Below are positions 29,369 through 38,191 of a stretch of DNA of 64,000 bases, piece after piece. The notes beneath the pieces are model-generated. The model was not told where the DNA came from and made no database searches. It saw only the letters and a program-made list of their open reading frames with translations. How positions within the stretch are numbered: the stretch's first letter is position 1; each line of letters opens with the position of its first letter. The position numbers were made by a program, and so were the translations under genes. The stretch comes from Sulfurospirillum_A sp029027265 (GTDB taxonomy: Bacteria; Campylobacterota; Campylobacteria; Campylobacterales; Sulfurospirillaceae): positions 1,860,001 to 1,924,000 of the forward strand of contig CP093061.1 in the NCBI GenBank assembly GCA_029027265.1. The letters are read 5' to 3'.

Positions 29369-30016
29369 ATGAAAAAAGCCACTAAAATAGAAATTATAGA
29401 AATAAAAAATATTTTAATAGAAAACTATACTGATGCTGTTACAGAACTTAACTACAAAAACCTATATGAACTCATAATAGCAGTTATGCTTTCAGCTCAG
29501 TGTACGGACAAAAGAGTAAACATTATAACTCCTGCTCTATTTTTGAAATATCCTGATGTTAAACAGCTTGACAGTGCTAAACTAAATGATGTAAAAACTA
29601 TTATAAAATCTTGCTCATTTTTTAACAATAAAGCACTAAATTTGATAAAAATGGCAAATAGAGTTATAGAGCATTATGATGGGCAAATTCCTCTTAATGA
29701 AAAAGACTTAATCACCCTAGCAGGAGTTGGTCAAAAAACTGCTCATGTTGTTATGATAGAGTACGTTGGTGCAAATCTAATGGCAGTTGATACTCACGTT
29801 TTTAGAGTAGCTCATAGACTCGGTCTTAGTAGTGAAAAAACAGCAATAAAAACAGAAGAAGAACTAACAAAAAAATTTAAAACAGATTTACATGTACTTC
29901 ATCAAGGAATGGTTCTTTTTGGACGATACATATGTAAAGCAATTAACCCAAAATGTGAAATAGAGTGTTTCTTAAAAGAATACTGTAAAACAAGAAAAAG
30001 CTTCAAAGTTGGCTAA
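29369..30016 (+). CDS. nth: Endonuclease III
   Basis: A 215-residue base-excision-repair glycosylase/AP lyase for oxidised pyrimidines. MLSAQCTDKRVN, the helix-hairpin-helix with catalytic Lys (LAGVGQKTAHVVM) and the catalytic Asp (VDTHVFRVAHRLGL) are present. The C-terminal cluster reads C-x6-C-x3-C-x5-C (CKAINPKCEIECFLKEYC), one residue wider in the middle than the usual C-x6-C-x2-C-x5-C. The gene is divergent from the PpiC gene; TACATGTA at 29889 is read Leu-His-Val. Confidence 0.93.
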   Translation: MKKATKIEIIEIKNILIENYTDAVTELNYKNLYELIIAVMLSAQCTDKRVNIITPALFLKYPDVKQLDSAKLNDVKTIIKSCSFFNNKALNLIKMANRVIEHYDGQIPLNEKDLITLAGVGQKTAHVVMIEYVGANLMAVDTHVFRVAHRLGLSSEKTAIKTEEELTKKFKTDLHVLHQGMVLFGRYICKAINPKCEIECFLKEYCKTRKSFKVG

Positions 30017-30073
30017 AAATACAAAATGGCACAAATACATATAAAATGGCACAAAAGTAGATTTTTTTTGTAG

Positions 30074-30142
30074 TATAATTGTTCTTGTAGGAAGAGGAAC
30101 TTTACACTTATTCATAATCCATAATCCACTACCTCTTCCTGC
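30074..30142 (+). ncRNA. Candidate small RNA or hairpin between nth and the response regulator
   Basis: A TATAAT box (30074-30079) is followed 7 nt later by an 11-bp stem: GTAGGAAGAGG (30087-30097) with CCTCTTCCTGC (30132-30142), one G-U pair, enclosing a 34-nt loop with ATAATCC twice. No protein is encoded. It could be a short structured transcript or a poorly typed terminator for one of the convergent genes. Upstream, AAAATGGCACAAA is repeated at about 30024 and 30047. Confidence 0.3.
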
Positions 30143-30173
30143 CTTAATAATTTTATACTGAATTTAGGATACA

Positions 30174-30884
30174 CTACTCTCCCCCAGATATTCTATAACC
30201 GGTTAAAGATACACTCTGAATCAACTCTTCTTTTAGTTTATTTCTTACACGTCTTACTAAACTCCTAAGAGTTGTTGTTGGAATATCTTCGCTATACCAT
30301 ATGTTTTTTATTATCTCTTCGTAACTAACGTCATTATTAAGTTTATAAACCATAAATGAGAAAAATTCACCCTCTTTTTTTGTTAAATTGACTATTTCAG
30401 ACAAAAAATAGAGTTCATTTGTTTTAGTGTTATAAGTGTAGCCATAACCCATCTTAATGAGCTCCCCCTTGATTTTTTTACGTTCTTCTTCTATCCTAAA
30501 TATTACCATCTTAATAGAGATATTAAGCTGGTTTTCATCTATGGGTTTTACAATGTAACCATAAGGTTTTGTTGCTTGTGCTCGTTGTAAAGTTTCATCA
30601 TCACTATGTGAAGTAAGATATATTACAGGAATTTTGTACATTTGCTGAATAATCTCTACAACCTCTGTTCCATCAGGACTTCCTTTAAGTTTAATATCCA
30701 TTAAAACTACATCAGGCTGGTACTTTTCAACATAAAAAACAGCCTCTTCAGCAGTACTTGCTACCTCATCAACTTTATAGCCAAACTCATGTAAGCACTG
30801 CTGAATGTCCATAGCAATAATAGTTTCATCTTCGACAATGATTACATGTATGTCATCTTTTAGCCCGTTACTGTGTCTATCCAT
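30174..30884 (-). CDS. Response regulator with receiver and winged-helix domains
   Basis: A 236-residue protein. The receiver has the acidic pocket (IIVEDETII), phospho-acceptor DVVLMDIKLKG, the Thr/Ser switch (VIYLTSHS) and Lys of VKPID. The C-terminal part (LTKKEGEFFSFMVYKLNNDVSYEEIIKNIW, LRSLVRRVRNKL) is an OmpR-type winged helix. The 5' end overlaps the thioredoxin-family gene by 25 bp. No sensor kinase is in the window, so its partner is unknown. Confidence 0.85.
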   Translation of the reverse strand: MDRHSNGLKDDIHVIIVEDETIIAMDIQQCLHEFGYKVDEVASTAEEAVFYVEKYQPDVVLMDIKLKGSPDGTEVVEIIQQMYKIPVIYLTSHSDDETLQRAQATKPYGYIVKPIDENQLNISIKMVIFRIEEERKKIKGELIKMGYGYTYNTKTNELYFLSEIVNLTKKEGEFFSFMVYKLNNDVSYEEIIKNIWYSEDIPTTTLRSLVRRVRNKLKEELIQSVSLTGYRISGGE

Positions 30885-31423
30885 TTAATGGAACATCCTT
30901 GTGAGTTTATTTGTGGAGTTATTGCTGCTTGATTTGCAAACAAAGATATAACAGCTTCTCTTAAATCTTCATCTTTTACACTTCTTACATCATGCCAATT
31001 ATCATCTAATCTTCCATGGTAATAGAGTTTAGCAGAGTCATCAAACAAAAATATATCAGGAGTACAAACTGCTCCCAATGACTTAGATACACTCTGCTCA
31101 CTATCAACAAGATAAGGAAATGTTATACCAAACTCTTCTATCTTGTCACGCATATGAGCAGGACTGTCTTCTGGATAGTTTGGGTGAATATTTGGATTTA
31201 TAGCAACACAGTTAATATCAAGCTTTTTAGCAAACTCAGCTACTTCTTGAAGTCTTTCCCATATAGCATTTGAATATGGGCAGTGATTACACATAATTGC
31301 TATAATCATTCCACCTTTTCCAAAGTTCTCTTTTGAGTTATATTCATTAGAAGAAGAGTCCTCTAAAATAAAATGCTCTAACTCTCTACCTAATTCTATA
31401 TCAGCTGATTTCATCAATGACAT
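30860..31423 (-). CDS. Thioredoxin-fold (redoxin) protein
   Basis: A 187-residue cytoplasmic thioredoxin-like protein. The catalytic-type motif is CNHCPY in MIIAIMCNHCPYSN; a second Cys lies in GAVCTPDIFLFDD, the cis-Pro region, and a third near the C-terminus (QGCSIKW). The pattern is that of the thioredoxin family redoxins annotated as AhpC/TSA-like. It abuts pepD (1 bp) and overlaps the response regulator by 25 bp, suggesting co-transcription. Confidence 0.8.
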   Translation of the reverse strand: MSLMKSADIELGRELEHFILEDSSSNEYNSKENFGKGGMIIAIMCNHCPYSNAIWERLQEVAEFAKKLDINCVAINPNIHPNYPEDSPAHMRDKIEEFGITFPYLVDSEQSVSKSLGAVCTPDIFLFDDSAKLYYHGRLDDNWHDVRSVKDEDLREAVISLFANQAAITPQINSQGCSIKWIDTVTG

Positions 31424-32701
31424 CTACAATCCCTTTATAATATTTTCAACAACTTTACTAATTCTCTCTACTGAACCCAAATCACACTCTTCTCTTAGTG
31501 AATGAGGAAATCTTATAGTAGGTCCAATGGCAACCGCTTCGATTTTTTTTGATTGTCTTTGCATAAGTATACCACACTCCAAGCCAGCATGAATAGCACA
31601 AAAACTAGTATCATCATAAACTTTTTTCATCTCGTGTTTAACAACATTTGCAAAATCTCCAACATCTGGAACCCAAGGCTCATGTCCATCCTCTTGAGTT
31701 GTTTCACAACCTATAAGTTGGAAAAACGACTCTGTCTCATCTGCTAGGTTTATTAAATCAACATTTTTCATAGCTCTTGCAGCACAATCAATCTGTAAAA
31801 CTCCATTATTTATGCGAACAACACCTAGGTTTATACTTGTTGCAGGAATATTTAGACTTTTATCAAATTCTCTCACCCCTTGGGAAAAGGCATTGAGTGC
31901 TTTTATAATGTTTTGTCCATCTTTTATGTACTCTCTTTTATATTCAATCTTCTCTACATGTAAAGCACTACTAACTAACTTTAACTCTTTACATGTAGCT
32001 ACTATTGCTTTTGCATTTTTTGCTATAGAGTTTCTTATCTCTCCACCCTCTACATGTAAAAGTTTTAAATCATGTTTTACTAACTCCCTAGCTAAAACTT
32101 TTGTAGCTGAATCTATACCTTTGTCTATATCAACTCCTGAGTGTCCGCCTGCCAAATTTTTAATACTAACTTCATAAACAACTTCATTTTCACTTAAAGA
32201 AAGATACTCTAAAGATAGTTTTGAAGCTATGTCAACACCACCTGCACAACCTATGTATATATCTTTTTCCTCTTCACCATCAAGGTTAAGAAGCTTATCA
32301 GATGATAGTTCTAACTCTAATAAAGAAGCACCTATGAGTCCTACTTCTTCGTCATTGGTAAACAGACACTCCAAATTATCAAACTTTTCCATGACACTAA
32401 ACATGATTGCCATTCCCATGCCATTGTCAGCTCCGAGAGTTGAGTTTTTTGCTTTTAAAATTCCATTTTTTTCCACTAACTCTATATTTTCTACATCTCC
32501 TAAGCATACCATGTCATAATGCGACTGTAAACAAACTTTTGGTGTTCCTTTTTTACAAAGTACATTTCCAGCTTTGTCCGTACTTATTTCATAACCTAGA
32601 CTACTTGCTATCTCTTCTATCTTTGTTTTCATACTAGCTGTTTTGAAACTACATCTCGGTGTATTTGTTATCACCTTAAAATACTCTATAACCTTACTCA
32701 T
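31424..32701 (-). CDS. pepD: Aminoacyl-histidine dipeptidase (M20C, PepD-like)
   Basis: A 425-residue metallopeptidase that splits Xaa-His and other dipeptides. Metal and catalytic residues: LQSHYDMVCLGD, STLGADNGMGMA, FTNDEEVGLIGA (catalytic Glu pair), LAGGHSGVDI and HAGLECGIL. The length is a little shorter than E. coli PepD (485). It is divergent from the small lipoprotein gene. Three TACATGTA copies cluster at 31955-32058. Confidence 0.88.
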   Translation of the reverse strand: MSKVIEYFKVITNTPRCSFKTASMKTKIEEIASSLGYEISTDKAGNVLCKKGTPKVCLQSHYDMVCLGDVENIELVEKNGILKAKNSTLGADNGMGMAIMFSVMEKFDNLECLFTNDEEVGLIGASLLELELSSDKLLNLDGEEEKDIYIGCAGGVDIASKLSLEYLSLSENEVVYEVSIKNLAGGHSGVDIDKGIDSATKVLARELVKHDLKLLHVEGGEIRNSIAKNAKAIVATCKELKLVSSALHVEKIEYKREYIKDGQNIIKALNAFSQGVREFDKSLNIPATSINLGVVRINNGVLQIDCAARAMKNVDLINLADETESFFQLIGCETTQEDGHEPWVPDVGDFANVVKHEMKKVYDDTSFCAIHAGLECGILMQRQSKKIEAVAIGPTIRFPHSLREECDLGSVERISKVVENIIKGL

Positions 32702-32748
32702 AATTTTCCTTATAAATGTTTAATTAATATAATGGTATTATAATAACC

Positions 32749-32970
32749 ATGAAAAAAATATTAATCCTAATTTTACCATTTTTATTCAGTGGTTGTCTTT
32801 ATGTAAACGATAGAGGTATAGATACTCGCTACTATAACGACTGTAAAGAGTATTATGACAGCATGGGTATATATCACAAAACATGTGATGAAAACATCAT
32901 AGAGTACCAAAACGTAAAAGATGGAGTAAAAGATGCATACAAAAATACTATGAAATTTGTAACTCAATAA
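32749..32970 (+). CDS. Small lipoprotein
   Basis: A 73-residue protein with a lipoprotein signal peptide and lipobox (ILPFLFSGC, Cys at about 16). The mature part has two more cysteines (DCKEYYDSMGIYHKTCDEN), perhaps disulfide-bonded. No family recognised. The stop overlaps the cmoB start as TAATG. Confidence 0.75.
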   Translation: MKKILILILPFLFSGCLYVNDRGIDTRYYNDCKEYYDSMGIYHKTCDENIIEYQNVKDGVKDAYKNTMKFVTQ

Positions 32971-33869
32971 TGAATTTAGATAACATAAAATACGAACGAA
33001 GCAAATGCTTTGAGTGGAAAGACAATAAAGTACGTAAAAACATTGTAGATAACCTACCTCACATAAAAAACACTAAACTCTCCCTTGCAGATAAAGTAAC
33101 CCTTACATGTAAAGATATAAGCGATGAAGATAAGCAAAAAATTCACGAAAGTGCTTTGGGCTTAAGACCTTGGCGAAAAGGACCTTTTCAAGTTTTTGAC
33201 ACTTTTATAAATAGTGAGTGGAAAAGTTTTATCAAATATAACCTCTTAAGACCATATTTTGACCTTACTGATAAAATTGCAGGAGATATAGGGTGCAGTA
33301 ATGGCTATTATCTGTTTCGTATGCTTGAAGACAAACCAAAAAAAGTAGTTGGTTTTGACCCTAGTGCACTTTGTAAACTACAATTTGATTTTATAAACCA
33401 TTTTGCAAAAACTAACATTAAATTTGAACTCTTAGGAGTTGAACACCTTCCTTTTTATGAACATAAATTTGACATACTTTTTTGTCTTGGAGTACTTTAT
33501 CATAGACCAAATCCAGTCAATACACTAAAAGAGTTATGGAACTCTTTAAACAAAAATGGAGAAGTAATCTTAGATACTTTTATGATAGATGGAAATGAAC
33601 CTTATGCCTTATGTCCTGCACGTACATATTCAAAAATACCAAATATTTACTTCGTTCCAACTGTAAAAGCACTTCAAAACTGGAGTGAAAAAGCCAAATT
33701 TAGCTCTTTTGAAGTACTTGAAATCAAAAAAACAGATACAGATGAGCAAAGAAGAACAGATTGGATACTAGGAGAGAGTCTAAGCGATTTTTTAGACCCA
33801 AACAACCCAGAGGTTACAGTAGAAGGATACCCAGCACCAAAACGAATCTACGTTAAACTTAAAAAATAA
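32970..33869 (+). CDS. cmoB: tRNA (mo5U34) carboxymethyltransferase CmoB
   Basis: A 299-residue enzyme that uses carboxy-SAM to make cmo5U at the wobble position. Characteristic segments: LRPWRKGPFQVFDTFINSEWKS, the SAM motif GDIGCSNGYYLFRM, DPSALCKLQF, FCLGVLYHRPNPVNTLKELW and RTYSKIPNIYFVPTV. It is somewhat shorter at the N-terminus than E. coli CmoB (323), as in other Campylobacterota. Confidence 0.93.
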   Translation: MNLDNIKYERSKCFEWKDNKVRKNIVDNLPHIKNTKLSLADKVTLTCKDISDEDKQKIHESALGLRPWRKGPFQVFDTFINSEWKSFIKYNLLRPYFDLTDKIAGDIGCSNGYYLFRMLEDKPKKVVGFDPSALCKLQFDFINHFAKTNIKFELLGVEHLPFYEHKFDILFCLGVLYHRPNPVNTLKELWNSLNKNGEVILDTFMIDGNEPYALCPARTYSKIPNIYFVPTVKALQNWSEKAKFSSFEVLEIKKTDTDEQRRTDWILGESLSDFLDPNNPEVTVEGYPAPKRIYVKLKK

Positions 33870-33908
33870 TTTACCGATATAAAAGTATACAAAAGCAAGG
33901 AAGCTTAA

Positions 33909-34442
33909 ATGCCAGCAGAAGCAGTTCAAGAGATAAATATAGAAGATGAAAACACCGAAGAAGATTTTAGTAATGCCTTTGGTGATGAGGAAGAAGAGTC
34001 TTTACACGAAATAGATGAAAAAAAAGAAGATTTAAAAACACATGAAAAAATACGTTCTAGCCTCTGTGGAACAATTTTAAAACTTGATACTGGATATTCA
34101 AAAACAACACTTCAAACTACAAAAGATATGGTCTTAGATGACTTAGGGTTAATACATAGTGGCTTTATATTTGGAGCAGCTGATTATGCAGCAGCTGTAG
34201 CAGTTAATGAACCAAATATAGTTATTATAGGCTCTCGTTCCAAGTTTCTTGCACCTGCAAAGGTAGACGACTTGATTGAATTTGAAGCAAACGCTAAATT
34301 TGAAGATAGCAGAAAACGTGAAATAAAAGTATCAGGTTTCATAAATGAAATCAAAATATATGAAGGGTTATTTCAAGCTGTTGTGCTAGAACAACACATC
34401 TTCAAAACTAAGATAAAAAATGCCGAACGTTCATACCGTTAA
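33909..34442 (+). CDS. Hotdog-fold thioesterase-like protein with acidic N-terminal extension
   Basis: A 177-residue protein. The first ~50 residues are strongly acidic (DENTEEDFSNAFGDEEEE) and probably disordered. The rest looks like a PaaI/hotdog domain (SLCGTILKLDTGYSKTTLQTT, LIHSGFIFGAADYAAAVAVNEPN). No clear catalytic residue can be named from sequence alone. The gene is convergent with the MBL hydrolase, 6 bp apart. The substrate is unknown. Confidence 0.65.
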   Translation: MPAEAVQEINIEDENTEEDFSNAFGDEEEESLHEIDEKKEDLKTHEKIRSSLCGTILKLDTGYSKTTLQTTKDMVLDDLGLIHSGFIFGAADYAAAVAVNEPNIVIIGSRSKFLAPAKVDDLIEFEANAKFEDSRKREIKVSGFINEIKIYEGLFQAVVLEQHIFKTKIKNAERSYR

Positions 34443-34448
34443 AAACCA

Positions 34449-35042
34449 TTAAATCATATTTAACCACATAGGAAGAGTTCTTTGTTCAGCTTGAACAGTT
34501 GTTGGCTCTCCATGTCCTGTGTAAATTGTCCAATTTTCTTGCACATGTAAGAACTTTTCTATGCTTTCACGCATATCATCAGGACTGCTATATGGAAAAT
34601 CTACTCTTCCAATAGAACCCTTAAAAACAAAATCTCCACTGAAAAGAGTACTACCAATTAAAATAGCACTGCATCCTGGAGTATGTCCGGGAAAATGCAA
34701 ATACTTTACTCTAATATCTTCAATATCAAACTCTTGGTCACCTACAACTAAAATATCTGCTTGGCTTGGTGGTGTTCCTTGCCCAAATGGGTCATCTTTT
34801 AACATGAATTCATCATCTTTTGGAACATAAATTGGGATATTTAATTTTTCTTTTAACTCTTTATTTGACCAAACATGATCGAAATGTCCATGAGTATTCA
34901 AAATTGCAACTGGATTTTCCGTGTTTTTTAAAACCCAATCAGTAGCATCCATACCAGGGTCAATAATAAACTCTTTCCCATCAACTTCGACTATATAGCA
35001 GTTTGTTTGATACATTCCCATAGGTTTAGATTTTATGTTCAT
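34449..35042 (-). CDS. Metallo-beta-lactamase-fold hydrolase (glyoxalase II-like)
   Basis: A 197-residue single-domain MBL protein. Metal ligands: LNTHGHFDHVWSN (HxHxDH), HFPGHTPGCSAI and IYTGHGEPTTV; the bridging Asp is in LFSGDFVF. It is shorter than true glyoxalase II and is probably a general thioester or persulfide-type hydrolase; the activity is not determined. It is divergent from nadE, as recalled for C. jejuni Cj0809c-Cj0810. Confidence 0.85.
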   Translation of the reverse strand: MNIKSKPMGMYQTNCYIVEVDGKEFIIDPGMDATDWVLKNTENPVAILNTHGHFDHVWSNKELKEKLNIPIYVPKDDEFMLKDDPFGQGTPPSQADILVVGDQEFDIEDIRVKYLHFPGHTPGCSAILIGSTLFSGDFVFKGSIGRVDFPYSSPDDMRESIEKFLHVQENWTIYTGHGEPTTVQAEQRTLPMWLNMI

Positions 35043-35143
35043 AATATACCTTTTTTTGTTTTATTATAGCAAAATAATTAATCTTAAATAAAATAATTAC
35101 TATTAAAAGAATTTATTAATATTTTCTTTAGTATACTATCACA

Positions 35144-35947
35144 ATGAATAAATATATATTAATAGAAAATTATCTTACAAAGTTTCTAAAAGATGAAGTA
35201 CATAAAACTGGTCTTAAAAGTGCAGTAATTGGACTTAGTGGAGGAATTGACTCTGCTGTGGTTGCTGTTCTGGCTCAAAGGGCTTTTGGTGAAAAATTTT
35301 TATCAGTTATGTTACCAAGTGAAAGTTCATCTCAGAGTAGTTTTGATGATGCCGATGAGCTGTGTAAAAAATTCAACATTAAAAATACCTCAGTTTATAT
35401 AGGTGATTTAGTAAAAAGTTACTTCAAAGACACTCAAATGTCAAACTTAAGAGTAGGTAACTTTAGTGCGAGGATGAGAATGTCAATTCTTTATGATATC
35501 TCAGCACAAAACTCGGCACTAGTTTTAGGAACAAGCAACAAAAGTGAACTTCTTTTGGGTTATGGAACTATGTTTGGGGATCTTGCAAGTGCAATGAACC
35601 CCATAGGTGATATGTACAAAACGGAAGTTTTTGAGTTTGCTGAGTATTTGGGAGTTCCTGAAGTAATCATAAAAAAACCTCCAACAGCAGATTTATGGGA
35701 AGGACAAAGCGATGAAGAAGATTTGGGTTTTACTTATGCCCAACTTGATTTAGCACTAAAAGCTTTTGTAGATGACAGATTAAGTAAAGAAGAGTTGTTA
35801 AAAAGAGATTTTGATAGTGAACTAGTTGATTTAATAATTAACAAAATTTATCAAAATCAATTTAAAAGAAAACTGCCAATAATAGCTAAATTAGGGAATA
35901 GAACAATCGGTCATGATTTTTTGTACCCAAGAGATATAAAGTTGTAA
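35144..35947 (+). CDS. nadE: NAD+ synthase (ammonia-dependent)
   Basis: A 267-residue N-type ATP pyrophosphatase that amidates deamido-NAD. The P-loop is GLSGGIDSAVVAVLA; LGTSNKSELLLGYGTMFGDLASAMNPIGDMYKTEV, KPPTADLWEGQSDEEDLGFTY and FKRKLP are family motifs. There is no glutaminase domain, so ammonia is the nitrogen source. Confidence 0.95.
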   Translation: MNKYILIENYLTKFLKDEVHKTGLKSAVIGLSGGIDSAVVAVLAQRAFGEKFLSVMLPSESSSQSSFDDADELCKKFNIKNTSVYIGDLVKSYFKDTQMSNLRVGNFSARMRMSILYDISAQNSALVLGTSNKSELLLGYGTMFGDLASAMNPIGDMYKTEVFEFAEYLGVPEVIIKKPPTADLWEGQSDEEDLGFTYAQLDLALKAFVDDRLSKEELLKRDFDSELVDLIINKIYQNQFKRKLPIIAKLGNRTIGHDFLYPRDIKL

Positions 35948-35963
35948 AAAAGAGGAGAAGTAG

Positions 35964-37097
35964 ATGAAAGATATTCCATTTTATAAACCATCGATTGATA
36001 ATAGTGAAAAAATTCTTATCAATGAAGTATTAGAATTTAATGATAATTCAAAAGTTGAAGAGTTAGAAAAAAACTTTTCAAAGTATATTGGGTGTGAACA
36101 TTCAGTATCTACATGTAACGGAACAGCTGCAATGCATTTAGCAATGTGCGCACTTGATTTGAAACGTGGAGATAAAATAATATGTTCTGTAAACGCTTTT
36201 CCCTCAGTAGCAGAAGTTGTGAGACACTTTGATGCAGAGCCAATTTTTGTTGATATTGATAAAGACGATTTTAACATGGACATGGCTGAACTTGAAAAAG
36301 TTTTAGAAAAGAGTAATCACAAAAAACTAAAAGCAATATTTGTTACTCACGTAGCAGGTCAAATTGCTAATCTTGATAAGATTTATGAACTTGCAAACAT
36401 ATATAGTGTCAAAGTAATAGAAGATGCTTCTCAAGCACTTGGTGCCTCTTATAAAGGCAAAAAGATAGGAACTACAGGTTCAGATATTACTACTTTTAGA
36501 TTTTCACCACAAATGAAAAATGCAATTGCAAGTGGTGGTGTTATGACCACTAATGATGATCAACTTATGGAGAGAGCTAAGCTTCTTAGAAACCATGCTA
36601 TTGTAAGTGATGGTTGGGATAGATATGGCAACCTTGGTTATGTATATGATGTAGTTGATATTGGTCTAAAGTATGATTTAAATGAACTAAATGCTGCTTA
36701 CGCAGTAGCTCAGCTAAAGAAAAATGATAATTTTATAAAAAGAAGATTAGAAATAGCGGCTATTTATGATAAAGAGTTAAAAAATTGTCCTCATGTTTCT
36801 ACGCCTATTAAAAAGAGTGATCACGTATATAATGAATACATTATAAAAATAGATAAAAATAGAGATGGTTTTGCAAAAGAGTTAAGTAAAAATGGAATAT
36901 TTACATCATTACACTTTATACCTCTTCACCTTTTAAGCTACTATAAACAAAAATATAGTCTAAGAGTAAATGACTTTCCAAATGCACTAACAAACTATCA
37001 ACAAATTCTTTCAATTCCTGTATATACAGGTCTTACAAACAAGGAAGTGTACTATATTTGCGAACAGATAAAAGAGATTGCTAAAACTCGTGTTTAA
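35964..37097 (+). CDS. DegT/DnrJ/EryC1/StrS-family aminotransferase
   Basis: A 377-residue PLP enzyme of the sugar-aminotransferase class. Features: CNGTAAMHLAMCALDLKRGDKII, VIEDASQALGASYKGKKIGTTG and the PLP lysine in FRFSPQMKNAIASGGVMTTND. The Lys environment differs from the common F-H-P-x-K-x-I-x-T-G-E-G form. It probably makes an amino sugar for LPS, capsule or flagellin glycosylation. It sits between nadE and lpxK, an insertion relative to the recalled C. jejuni order. Confidence 0.88.
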   Translation: MKDIPFYKPSIDNSEKILINEVLEFNDNSKVEELEKNFSKYIGCEHSVSTCNGTAAMHLAMCALDLKRGDKIICSVNAFPSVAEVVRHFDAEPIFVDIDKDDFNMDMAELEKVLEKSNHKKLKAIFVTHVAGQIANLDKIYELANIYSVKVIEDASQALGASYKGKKIGTTGSDITTFRFSPQMKNAIASGGVMTTNDDQLMERAKLLRNHAIVSDGWDRYGNLGYVYDVVDIGLKYDLNELNAAYAVAQLKKNDNFIKRRLEIAAIYDKELKNCPHVSTPIKKSDHVYNEYIIKIDKNRDGFAKELSKNGIFTSLHFIPLHLLSYYKQKYSLRVNDFPNALTNYQQILSIPVYTGLTNKEVYYICEQIKEIAKTRV

Positions 37098-38001
37098 CAA
37101 ACAGAGCTTTATATTTTGGGTGGAAGAATATCTTTTCCACCCGACTTCTTTCCTTCAATTTTTTTTCTCATTTTTACTTTTTCCACTTAGTATTACCTAC
37201 TCAATTATCGTTTTATCTAAACGGTTATTTTCAAAAAAAATTAAACCACCTATCCCTGTAGTAAGTATTGGTAATCTTACTATTGGAGGAAGTGGAAAAA
37301 CACCTTTTCTCATCTCTTTAGCCAAAGATTATAAAAACATAGCCATAATTTTAAGAGGTTATGGAAGAAGCTCAACTGGTCTACATGTGGTCACAAAAAG
37401 TACGAAAATTGAAACAAGTGGAGATGAAGCCATGTTGTATGCTTTGTCACTTCCAAATGCAATAGTAATAGTAAGTGAAGATAGATTAAAAGCAATAAAT
37501 TATGCCCATGAGTTAGGATGTAAAGCAGTTTTTTTAGATGATGGTTTTTCAAAGTCTTGTATAAAAAAGTTTGATATTTTATTACGCCCTAACCCTGAAC
37601 CAAAATTCAACTTTACACTCCCAAGTGGAGCATATAGAGAACCTAAATTTCTCTATAAAAATGCAGACTTAATTGCAGAAGAAAATATAGACTTCACTAG
37701 AGTTGTTACACTAGAAAATACGACTGAACATATGCTGTTAGTAACTGCTATTTCAAAACCAAAAAGACTCGATAAATACCTTCCAAAAAACCTAGTAGGA
37801 AAAATTCACTTCATAGACCACTACATGTACACAAAAAACGAACTTAAAGAATTAATGAAAAAGCACCACGCAACTTCTATTTTAACAACCGAAAAAGACA
37901 TGGTAAAAATGAAAGAATTTGGACTTCCTCTTTCCATATTGAGTTTACATGTAGAGATAAATCCAAAAATAAAAAAACAAGTAAAAAATTATATTTTATA
38001 G
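37078..38001 (+). CDS. lpxK: Tetraacyldisaccharide 4'-kinase
   Basis: An enzyme of about 305 residues that phosphorylates the lipid A disaccharide on the inner face of the inner membrane. VEEYLFHPTSFLQFFFSFLLFPLS is the membrane-binding N-terminus; SIGNLTIGGSGKTPFLISL is the P-loop; RGYGRSS, GDEAMLYA and AVFLDDGF are conserved. The start is uncertain: TTG 37078 has AAAGAGA too close upstream, GTG 37090 is an alternative, and both overlap the preceding gene. Confidence 0.92.
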   Translation: MLKLVFNKQSFIFWVEEYLFHPTSFLQFFFSFLLFPLSITYSIIVLSKRLFSKKIKPPIPVVSIGNLTIGGSGKTPFLISLAKDYKNIAIILRGYGRSSTGLHVVTKSTKIETSGDEAMLYALSLPNAIVIVSEDRLKAINYAHELGCKAVFLDDGFSKSCIKKFDILLRPNPEPKFNFTLPSGAYREPKFLYKNADLIAEENIDFTRVVTLENTTEHMLLVTAISKPKRLDKYLPKNLVGKIHFIDHYMYTKNELKELMKKHHATSILTTEKDMVKMKEFGLPLSILSLHVEINPKIKKQVKNYIL

Positions 38002-38021
38002 GTTTACGCAGTTATTTTTAT

Positions 38022-38165
38022 ATGGTTTTCTTGTATCTCTATAATGGACTAAAAGAAAAATATGATGTAGATGAGAATAGAGCTCCTGAGTGGATTTTAT
38101 TACATAATTTGTGTTTAAAATTTTACAAAAATAAAGTCAACAAATTTTTAGAAAATTTTAGATAA
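38022..38165 (+). CDS. Possible small protein, 47 residues
   Basis: A short open frame between lpxK and argB (MVFLYLYNGLKEKYDVDENRAPEWILLHN...VNKFLENFR). Composition is protein-like (aromatic and charged residues spaced as in a small helical protein) and it fills most of the 190-bp gap. No ribosome-binding site is clear, and I recognise no family. It could be a remnant of a longer gene. Confidence 0.4.
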   Translation: MVFLYLYNGLKEKYDVDENRAPEWILLHNLCLKFYKNKVNKFLENFR

Positions 38166-38191
38166 AATAATCTTTTTAAAGAGGATACATA

